From contig OMZS01000009.1 of the NCBI GenBank assembly GCA_900315565.1, positions 83,654 to 147,653 on the forward strand: a stretch of 64,000 nt of DNA, given 5' to 3'. The position numbers and the translations under genes were made by a program. Source of the stretch: an uncultured Prevotellaceae bacterium (GTDB taxonomy: Bacteria; Bacteroidota; Bacteroidia; Bacteroidales; Bacteroidaceae). Shown piece after piece: positions 52,427 to 58,831 of this stretch. Numbering within the stretch: the first letter of the stretch is position 1; each line of letters starts with the position of its first letter. Under the pieces are notes generated by a model. It saw only the letters and a list, made by a program, of their open reading frames with translations. It was not told the origin of the DNA and ran no database searches.

Positions 52427-54587
52427 ATTTCCCCAGTCCGCGGGCTTTCAGCAGACCGGAGGCATCGGGCTGGGCCATGCCTGTGAAATCGGTGAACATC
52501 TGCATGAGGTCGCCGGTGTTACCGCGGCTCAGCACCTTCTGGCAGAAGTCGCTGCCTGTGGCGGGGTCGAGTGCTCCGCGCTTGGCAAAGACATCAGCGA
52601 TGTTGACGGCAAGCACCTCAGTCCACAGATAGCTGTAATAGCCGGCAGCATAACCGCTACCCCAGACGTGGTTGAAATAACTGGTGCGATAGCGGGGCGG
52701 AATCTGCTTGTTGAGCAAGCCCACTTGCTGCAGCGCCTCGGTCTCGAATGCTTCGGCCTGCTCGGCTGTAGGAATCTTGTTGGAAGGCAACATGTGCCAG
52801 GCCATGTCCAGACAGGTGGCAGCCAGATTCTCGCCCAGAGCATAGGCGGTCTGGAAATCGATGCTCTTTAGCATGCGCTCTTTTAACTCGGCAGGCATAG
52901 GCTCGCCTGTGTCGCAATGACGGGCGTAGTGGTCGAAGACCTCAGGAATGGAGGCAAACGACTCATTGAACTGCGAGGGCATCTCAACGAAGTCGCGGGC
53001 CACCGAGGTGCCGCTCAAGCGATTATAGTTACAGTCGGAGAGTATGCCGTGAAGGGCGTGGCCGAACTCATGGAAGAGCGTGGTCACCTCGTCCCACGTA
53101 AGCAACGAGGGCTTGCCTTCGGGTGCTTTCGCATTGTTGCACACGTTGAAGATGATGGGCAGTTGGTTATATCGGCGACTCTGCTTGGCAAAGCCGTCCA
53201 TCCAGGCACCGCCGCGCTTGGTAGGCCGGCGGAAGTAATCGCAATAGAAGAGAGCCTTCGGCTTGCCGTCCTTGTCGAACACCTCGAATACTTTCATATC
53301 GGGGTGATAGGTGGGGATGTCGGTGCGCTGCTTGAACGTGAGGCCGTAGGCGCGGTTGGCTGCATAGAACACACCGTTGATGAGAACGCTATCGACAGTG
53401 AAGTACGACTTGACCTCGTCGTCGCTGATGTTAAGCATCTGGTTTTTCATTTTTGCCGAATAGTAGAAACGGTCGTAGGGCTCCAGCTGGAAATCGGGGC
53501 CTTGCGTCTGACGGGCGAAATCCTCAATGGCCTTGGTTTCTGCATCGGCCTCAGGTTTGTATTGCGCAATGAGGCTCTTCAAGAATGCATAGACATTCTC
53601 GGGCGTCTTGGCCATGGTCCGCTCCAACGAATAAGCGGCATAGTTGGGATAGCCCATGAGTTCGGCCTGCTCGGCACGCAGTTTGGCAATCTCGCTAACA
53701 ATGGCGTAGGTGTTGAACTTGCCAGTGCCGTCGGTGCGGTGGATGGAGGCCTCATACACTTGACGGCGCAGTTCGCGGTTGTCGAGACTGGCCAGCAAGG
53801 GCTGCTGGGTGGTATTGACAATAACAATGGCGTATGGAGCCTTGCCGCCGCGGCTCATCCCCGCCGTTCCGTCGCCTACCCGTAGCCCTTCAGCATCTTT
53901 CTTGCATTGCTCAATGTCGGCATCGTTCAGTCCGGCGAGTTTCTCCTTGCTGTCAACCCACACCACGGCATTATTTGTGGCATCGAGTATCTGGTCGCCC
54001 CACTGCTGCTGCAAATCGGTAATGCGCAGGTTGATGGCTTTCATGCGCTCTTTCTTGTCGTCGGGCAGCAGCGCACCCTTGCGAACAAATTCCTTGTAGG
54101 TTTCCTCCAGCAGCTTTTGGTCCTCGCCCTGTAGCGTATTGTGCTCACGGTCGTAAACCTGACGGATGCGCTCAAAGAGAGGCATGTTGAACGAGATTTC
54201 GTTCTCCAACTCGGTCAGCTTGGGCATCACCTTCTTCTCTATCTCGGTAAGCTCTGGCGTTTTGTCGGCCTCGGTCAGGGCGAAGAACACACGGCTCACG
54301 CGGTCGAGCAGTCGCCCACTCTCCTCGTAGGCCACAATGGTGTTCTCGAATGTGGCAGAATCAGAATTGCTGACAATGGCGGCAATCTTCTCGCGCTGCT
54401 GCTGGATGGCAGACTCGAAGGCCGGCAGATAGTCGGCGGTTTTAATCTTGCTGAAATCAGGTGCTCCGTAGGGCAGCTGACTTTCCTCTAACAAAGGGTT
54501 ATTGCTTTGTGCCTGCTGGCAACTACTTACTACAGACGTGAATGCTGCAGAAATGGCAATAGTCATAATAATGTTTTTGATTCTCAT
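52425..54587 (-). CDS. dcp: M3 family metallopeptidase (peptidyl-dipeptidase), with in-frame repeat insertion
   Basis: 720 residues, lipobox VVSSCQQ (Cys about 23). The zinc site is HEFGHALHG with the downstream glutamate in FVEMPSQFNESFA; family motifs include GGAWMDGF and SGSGYAAGYYSYLWTEVLAV-like (WGSGYAAGYYSYLWTEVLAV). Dcp-type enzymes cleave C-terminal dipeptides, here probably in the periplasm. Residues about 232-246 (EGLRVGDGTAGMSRGG) are a foreign-looking segment between KKDA and KAPYAIVIV; the same DNA repeat occurs in two other genes of this window. Confidence 0.93.
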   Translation of the reverse strand: MRIKNIIMTIAISAAFTSVVSSCQQAQSNNPLLEESQLPYGAPDFSKIKTADYLPAFESAIQQQREKIAAIVSNSDSATFENTIVAYEESGRLLDRVSRVFFALTEADKTPELTEIEKKVMPKLTELENEISFNMPLFERIRQVYDREHNTLQGEDQKLLEETYKEFVRKGALLPDDKKERMKAINLRITDLQQQWGDQILDATNNAVVWVDSKEKLAGLNDADIEQCKKDAEGLRVGDGTAGMSRGGKAPYAIVIVNTTQQPLLASLDNRELRRQVYEASIHRTDGTGKFNTYAIVSEIAKLRAEQAELMGYPNYAAYSLERTMAKTPENVYAFLKSLIAQYKPEADAETKAIEDFARQTQGPDFQLEPYDRFYYSAKMKNQMLNISDDEVKSYFTVDSVLINGVFYAANRAYGLTFKQRTDIPTYHPDMKVFEVFDKDGKPKALFYCDYFRRPTKRGGAWMDGFAKQSRRYNQLPIIFNVCNNAKAPEGKPSLLTWDEVTTLFHEFGHALHGILSDCNYNRLSGTSVARDFVEMPSQFNESFASIPEVFDHYARHCDTGEPMPAELKERMLKSIDFQTAYALGENLAATCLDMAWHMLPSNKIPTAEQAEAFETEALQQVGLLNKQIPPRYRTSYFNHVWGSGYAAGYYSYLWTEVLAVNIADVFAKRGALDPATGSDFCQKVLSRGNTGDLMQMFTDFTGMAQPDASGLLKARGLGK
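53854..53892 (-). repeat. In-frame palindromic insert (M3 peptidase gene)
   Basis: On the coding strand GAAGGGCTACGGGTAGGCGA, then CGGAACGGCGGGGATGAG; encodes EGLRVGDGTAGMS. It shares the CTACGGGTAGGCGA core and the GGGGATGAG end with the other copies. Confidence 0.85.
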
Positions 54588-54635
54588 AAGTTTGACATAT
54601 ATTAAATAGTTATTTAAGTTTCGCTGGGCTTCGCT

Positions 54636-54776
54636 TGCAGGGAGTTAACAGGAGTTAGCGGCAGTTAACGAGCCTTGGCTCGAGAAGTTAGCTGACAATA
54701 GTCCATGACATCCAAGCTAATGTCCGCTAACTCCAGAGGTCGCAGACCTCTTAACTTCAGATAGCTTCTAACCTGC
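54636..54776. repeat. GTTAGCGG-type hairpin repeat, second copy
   Basis: Shares GTTAACGAGC...GCTCG.GAAGTTA, GACAATAG.CCA and CTAATGTCCGCTAACT with the element at 20318-20522. It sits upstream of the M3 gene (minus strand) and 130 bp before the radical SAM gene. Confidence 0.8.
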
Positions 54777-54889
54777 GAAAGCAGAATTATTATCATTGTT
54801 TGGTGCAAAAATACACAAAAATCATTAATCTTATATCTTTTATCTTTTCATTTTTCATTTTTCATTTTTCATTTTTTTGTACCTTTGCA

Positions 54890-54897
54890 TTCAAACC
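54890..54897 (+). promoter_or_regulatory. -7 box that decides the start of the radical SAM gene
   Basis: TACCTTTG, 11 bp before the ATG at 54908, making the longer reading frame from 54800 unlikely; the region 54840-54885 is CATTTTT simple sequence. Confidence 0.55.
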
Positions 54898-54907
54898 AGA
54901 AAAACCT

Positions 54908-55777
54908 ATGAAATGTAATTATTTTCAGCAGCTGGACGGTGGCACGGTGGAATGCCAGCTTTGCCCGCACCATTGCCGCATAGCCGAAGGCAAGACAGGC
55001 ATCTGTCGCAGCCGGCGCAACCGTCACGGCGTGCTTTATAGCGAAGTGTATGGCAAGCCCTGCGCGCTGGCCATCGACCCCGTAGAGAAAAAACCCCTCT
55101 ATCATTTCCATCCGGGCACCAAATGCCTCTCTGTTGCCTGCACCGGCTGCAACTTCCGTTGCCTGAACTGTCAGAACCACGACATCTCGCAGGCCACGCC
55201 CGACCAGGTGCCGCACTACCGCCTTTCGCCCAGGCAACTGGTGGCACTCTGCGAGGAGCACCATTGTCCAGGCATTGCCTACACCTACACCGAGCCGCTC
55301 ACCTACATCGAATACGTCACCGATGCTGCCCGACGGGCGCATGAGCACGGGCTATGGAACATCCTCGTCACGGCAGGCTACGTCTGCAACGAACCGCTGG
55401 CCGACCTGCTGCCCTACCTCGACGCGGCCAACGTTGATCTGAAATCGTTCAGCGACGAAATCTATCAGCGCGTTAGCGGCGGACATCTGCAGACGGTGCT
55501 CAACACCATCCTGGCCATGCGCGATGCCGGCGTGTGGATAGAACTGACCAACCTGGTGATTCCCGGCATCAACGACGATATGGAGATGATTCGCAGCATG
55601 TGCCGCTGGATGGCAGACAACGGCCTCGCCGGCGCTCCGCTCCACTTCAGCCGCTTCTTCCCCCAATACCGCATGAACGACATTGCACCCACGCCCATAG
55701 AAACGCTAAGACAGGCCCGACGGGTTGCCCTCGATGAAGGCATAAAGCATGTTTACTTGGGGAACGTTAGGAGTTAG
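54908..55777 (+). CDS. Radical SAM activating-enzyme-like protein (AmmeMemoRadiSam type)
   Basis: 289 residues from the ATG at 54908. The cluster motif CTGCNFRCLNC (CxxxCxxC within it) binds the 4Fe-4S cluster; an additional N-terminal cysteine set CQLCPHHCRIAEGKTGIC is typical of the COG1180 group that includes pyruvate-formate-lyase activators and the AmmeMemoRadiSam system. Other motifs are GIAYTYTEPLTYIEYV and VWIELTNLVIPGINDDMEMI. The partner AmmB/AMMECR proteins are not next to it, so the substrate is unknown. Confidence 0.88.
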   Translation: MKCNYFQQLDGGTVECQLCPHHCRIAEGKTGICRSRRNRHGVLYSEVYGKPCALAIDPVEKKPLYHFHPGTKCLSVACTGCNFRCLNCQNHDISQATPDQVPHYRLSPRQLVALCEEHHCPGIAYTYTEPLTYIEYVTDAARRAHEHGLWNILVTAGYVCNEPLADLLPYLDAANVDLKSFSDEIYQRVSGGHLQTVLNTILAMRDAGVWIELTNLVIPGINDDMEMIRSMCRWMADNGLAGAPLHFSRFFPQYRMNDIAPTPIETLRQARRVALDEGIKHVYLGNVRS

Positions 55778-55838
55778 GAGTTAGGAGTTAGAAGTTAGGA
55801 ATTAGGAGTTTAGAGTATAGAATTAGGAGTTAGGTTAG
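55768..55838. repeat. GGAGTTA heptamer array overlapping the radical SAM stop
   Basis: About ten 7-base units (GGAGTTA, GAAGTTA, GAATTAG variants), beginning within the last codons of the radical SAM gene, whose C-terminus (NVRS) is encoded by the array edge. Confidence 0.8.
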
Positions 55839-55857
55839 CGTTCATGCAGGAAATAAT

Positions 55858-56130
55858 TCTAGTCGATACAGAAATATTTCTCTAGCTTGAATTATTCACA
55901 AAGAAAGAAGATTTACGCTACGCGCCTTTCAAAAACAAACAAAAACCAAGAAAAACTAATAAAAACCAAGGTATTACTAATAAAAACCTGTTTTTCCTTG
56001 TTTGCTTTTGTTTTTATTTGTTTTTTGAAAGGCTACGGGTAGGCGAGCTTGCTCGGGAATGAGGCACGTAGCGTAAAAAGACGAAACTTATGAATAATCC
56101 AAGCTTGAGAATTTAATCGTATCGTCGAGA
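55858..56130. repeat. Long imperfect palindrome, interrupted by the in-frame-insert element
   Basis: The arms pair as TCTAGTCGATAC / GTATCGTCGAG, CTAGCTTGAATTATTCA / TGAATAATCCAAGCTTG, TTTACGCTACG / CGTAGCGTAAA and CCTTTCAAAAACAAA / TTTGTTTTTTGAAAGG. Only the right arm carries an additional 32-bp block (56033-56064). MITE-like; no gene inside. Confidence 0.8.
56027..56064 (+). repeat. Palindromic insert element, non-coding copy
   Basis: GAAAGGCTACGGGTAGGCGA followed by GCTTGCTCGGGAATGAGG; the same core as the in-gene copies. The opposite arm of the palindrome lacks it, which shows the boundaries of an insertion of about 32 bp. Confidence 0.85.
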
Positions 56131-56235
56131 GATAAATTCGTAACTCTATGCTTTATGAAAATAACGTTGTGCGTTGCGGAAAAATTCTCTAGAAAATTTT
56201 TCCGCAACGCACGACGTTATGATTTACTATTCCAG
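56115..56235. repeat. Modular intergenic repeat, copy R4, with a 60-bp near-palindrome
   Basis: ATAACGTTGTGCGTTGCGGA...TTCTCTAGAAAA...TCCGCAACGCACGACGTTAT (56161-56221) is an almost perfect palindrome centred on TCTAGA. It uses the same modules as R1-R3. Confidence 0.85.
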
Positions 56236-56333
56236 CCGTATGATTCTTTTACGCGATACGAAGAAAAAAAAGACAAGTGGCATGTAATTATTCCAAAAAA
56301 AGATGTATATTTGCAACTAGCTAACAAGAATTA

Positions 56334-56431
56334 GGAGTTAGGAGTTAGGAGTTAGGAGTTAGGAGTTAGGAGTTAGGAGTTAGGAGTTAGGAGTTAGGAG
56401 TTAGGAGTTAGGAGTTAGGAGTTAGGAGTTA
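56334..56431 (+). repeat. Fourteen perfect GGAGTTA heptamers
   Basis: An uninterrupted array of 14 identical 7-base units, ending 71 bp upstream of the ion channel ATG; followed by an ATTATGCATT array (56440-56484) identical in part to 39922-39952. The 725-bp gap 55778-56502 consists of repeats only. Confidence 0.95.
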
Positions 56432-56502
56432 AGAGTTTAATTATGCATTATGCATTATTCATTATGCATTAATCATTATGCATTTACAAATTGTCATCAA
56501 TT

Positions 56503-57318
56503 ATGAAGAAACCCTATTGGCTTGAGAAAGAAAAGCTCTACAGCATCATGTTCGAGTCGGAGACTCCGGCAGGTCGTATTTTTGACCTCACACTGATAAC
56601 AGCCATCTCGCTGAGTATCATCATCTCGTTTATTGAGACGATTCCCTCGTTGGCCCACACCTTTAAACTGGTGCTGGAGATACTGGAGTATCTGCTCACC
56701 TTTTTCTTTACGGTCGAATACATTGCCCGTGTCTATTGCTCACCCCGTCCCCGCGACTACGTGCTGAGTTTCTTTGGTGTTATTGACTTGTTGTCAACAT
56801 TACCGCCCTATCTCTCCTACTTCCTGCCCAATGCGCGCTACATGATTCTGTTGCGCTCATTCCGTTTCATCCGCATTTTCCGCATTTTCAAGCTGTTCAG
56901 TTTCATCAACGAGGGCTATATCCTGATGCATTCGCTCCAGAAAAGTCTCACCAAGATAGCCGTCTATTTCTTGTTTGTGCTGATACTGGTCACTTGCCTG
57001 GGCACACTCATGTTTATGGTTGAGAGCGGCCAGCCCGACACGCAGTTCACCGACCTGGCCACATCGGTCTATTGGGCCATTGTAACGATGACCACTGTTG
57101 GCTATGGCGACATCACGCCTGTCACTCCCATTGGACGCTTGCTTTCGGCATTCGTCATGCTGCTGGGTTATACCATCATTGCCGTACCCACTGGCATTGT
57201 CACGGCAAACATTATTGACGAAACAAAAGAAAAGCCGAAGGACGGACACTGCCCACGTTGCAATGCCAAGGTGCGCAGCAAGGACCGTTATTGCTCGCAA
57301 TGCGGAGAAAAGTTGTAA
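56503..57318 (+). CDS. Voltage-gated-type potassium channel with C-terminal zinc ribbon
   Basis: 271 residues from the ATG at 56503 (a TTG at 56491 in frame is less likely). Six transmembrane segments: S1-S4 about residues 25-150, with basic S4 residues (ILLRSFRFIRIFRIFKLFSF), then S5, pore helix and S6. The selectivity filter is TMTTVGYGDITP, a potassium filter. After S6 the C-terminus carries a four-cysteine zinc ribbon (HCPRCNAKVRSKDRYCSQCG). The channel would move potassium across the inner membrane. Confidence 0.92.
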   Translation: MKKPYWLEKEKLYSIMFESETPAGRIFDLTLITAISLSIIISFIETIPSLAHTFKLVLEILEYLLTFFFTVEYIARVYCSPRPRDYVLSFFGVIDLLSTLPPYLSYFLPNARYMILLRSFRFIRIFRIFKLFSFINEGYILMHSLQKSLTKIAVYFLFVLILVTCLGTLMFMVESGQPDTQFTDLATSVYWAIVTMTTVGYGDITPVTPIGRLLSAFVMLLGYTIIAVPTGIVTANIIDETKEKPKDGHCPRCNAKVRSKDRYCSQCGEKL

Positions 57319-57330
57319 ATGAGAAATGAA

Positions 57331-57514
57331 GAGGAGTTTAAGGAGTTAGGAGTTAGGAGTTAAGAGTTAGGAGTTAGGAGCTAAGAATTCAAGGAGTTCA
57401 TGGAGTTCAAGGAGTTGCAAGACAATAGCCTCGTCAACGATAACTCCTAAATTTTAACTTCTAACTCTTAACTCCTAACTCTTAACTCCTAACTCCTAAC
57501 TCTTAACTCCTAAC
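57331..57514. repeat. GGAGTTA heptamer arrays flanking the 57-bp core, inverse copy
   Basis: Left arm GGAGTTAGGAGTTAAGAG-type units, core 57388-57444 (identical to 52337-52393 in inverse orientation, including GACAATAG), right arm of complementary units. Probably forms a large hairpin at the end of the channel gene. Confidence 0.9.
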
Positions 57515-57688
57515 AATGACGGAAAATCAAAAAAATGGTCGTTTTTGTAAAAAAAGATGGGGCTGAAGTGTCTTATAAATAGACGTGCCCTGGAAATGGC
57601 GATTTAACGAGTGCCAACTAAGCTCGCTTGGAGAGGGGCGAGCGTGAACAATTTATCCAAATCGGGGCACGAAAGTGAACAGACTGAC

Positions 57689-58168
57689 ATGCTTGAACAG
57701 AGAATACTTGAGGAGCTTTTCCGCCAAAACTACAGCGAGATGATTCATCTGGCAAGAGTCTTGCTGGGCAATGACAATGAGGCTGAAGACGTGGTACAGG
57801 ACATCTTTCTGCGCGTGGCCAATAGTGATATTCCTCCACAGAATGATTCCTATCTTCTCACTGCCGTGCGTAACGCCTGCCTGAACCGCATCAGACAGAT
57901 GCAACTGCACGAACGGGTGAAGAACCTGCTGCCGATAGAAGACGAAGCCGACCTGCAACCCATCGACAAGCAATTGGAACGGCTCGATGACATTGCGGCT
58001 TTCGCTGATGAACAGTTAGAAGAACCGCATCGTAGCATCTTCCATCTTCGTTTCGATGAAGATCTGACTATTGCAGAGATTGCCCGTCGTCTCGGTCTGA
58101 ATCCGAACACCACCTACAAGTATCTCACCCAGAGCATTCAAAAAATCAGAAACCACTTCAAACGTTAA
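57689..58168 (+). CDS. ECF-type RNA polymerase sigma-70 factor, second cassette
   Basis: 159 residues from the ATG at 57689, preferred over a GTG at 57611 because it matches the paralogue at 25148-25636. Region 2: MIHLARVLLGNDNEAEDVVQ with DIFLRVAN; region 4: LTIAEIARRLGLNPNTTYKY with LTQSIQKIRNHF. It belongs to the same Bacteroidetes FecI-like group and leads a cassette with anti-sigma and receptor genes. Confidence 0.9.
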   Translation: MLEQRILEELFRQNYSEMIHLARVLLGNDNEAEDVVQDIFLRVANSDIPPQNDSYLLTAVRNACLNRIRQMQLHERVKNLLPIEDEADLQPIDKQLERLDDIAAFADEQLEEPHRSIFHLRFDEDLTIAEIARRLGLNPNTTYKYLTQSIQKIRNHFKR

Positions 58169-58180
58169 AAGATTATTGCA

Positions 58181-58822
58181 ATGGAAACGACAAGTGAAAA
58201 TATCCGCCAACTACTGGAAATGCTCGATAATCCCGATGCTTACACCGAGCAGCAGATCCAGGACATCATCAACCGTGATGAAGATACACGTGAGACCTAC
58301 CGACTCATGGTAGAAGCCAAACGCAGCAGTCGCCATCGCCAAGCCAACAAGCCTGTCGATATAAATACCGCATGGCAAAAGTTTAATCAGATACATCAGC
58401 CTAAACGTCATGGCATTGGATGGATGAAGATTGCAGCTTCCTTTATCGGCATACTCCTTGTATCTGGTATTGCCCTTGCAGCCATCCACATGGTGCGCCA
58501 GCATCAGAATACAGACATTCTCAAGACAGAGGTCATCAATACGCCAAAACCCGAAAACATCACTCCTACCGATACGTTGACCACTGACACCAAAGCGCAC
58601 CAACAGCCCATCATCTACGACAACATACCATTGGAAAAGATGCTGCCGGAGATTGCCGCTCATTACGATGTCAAGGTCACATTTGCTAACGAAGAAGTCC
58701 GCGGGCTCCGATTCCGCTTCGTATGGAATCCACAGCAGGGCATCGACCAAGTAGTCAGCGACCTCAACCAGTTCGAGCGTCTGACCGTCACACGAAAGGA
58801 TAACCAAATCACTGTAGAATAG
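58181..58822 (+). CDS. Anti-sigma factor of the FecR/DUF4974 type, reduced, second cassette
   Basis: 213 residues. The same layout as 24474-25151: charged N-terminal helices (IRQLLEMLDNPDAYTEQQIQ), one transmembrane segment (IAASFIGILLVSGIALAAIH), a linker, then a DUF4974-like C-terminus (IIYDNIPLEKMLPEIAAHYD and FRFVWNPQQGIDQVVSDLNQ). The central FecR domain is absent. It lies 12 bp after the sigma gene and 9 bp before the receptor. Confidence 0.85.
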   Translation: METTSENIRQLLEMLDNPDAYTEQQIQDIINRDEDTRETYRLMVEAKRSSRHRQANKPVDINTAWQKFNQIHQPKRHGIGWMKIAASFIGILLVSGIALAAIHMVRQHQNTDILKTEVINTPKPENITPTDTLTTDTKAHQQPIIYDNIPLEKMLPEIAAHYDVKVTFANEEVRGLRFRFVWNPQQGIDQVVSDLNQFERLTVTRKDNQITVE

Positions 58823-58831
58823 TCAGACGCC

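Noticed and set aside
56334-56431. CRISPR array
   Set aside because: The units are 7 bp in tandem without spacers; there are no cas genes.
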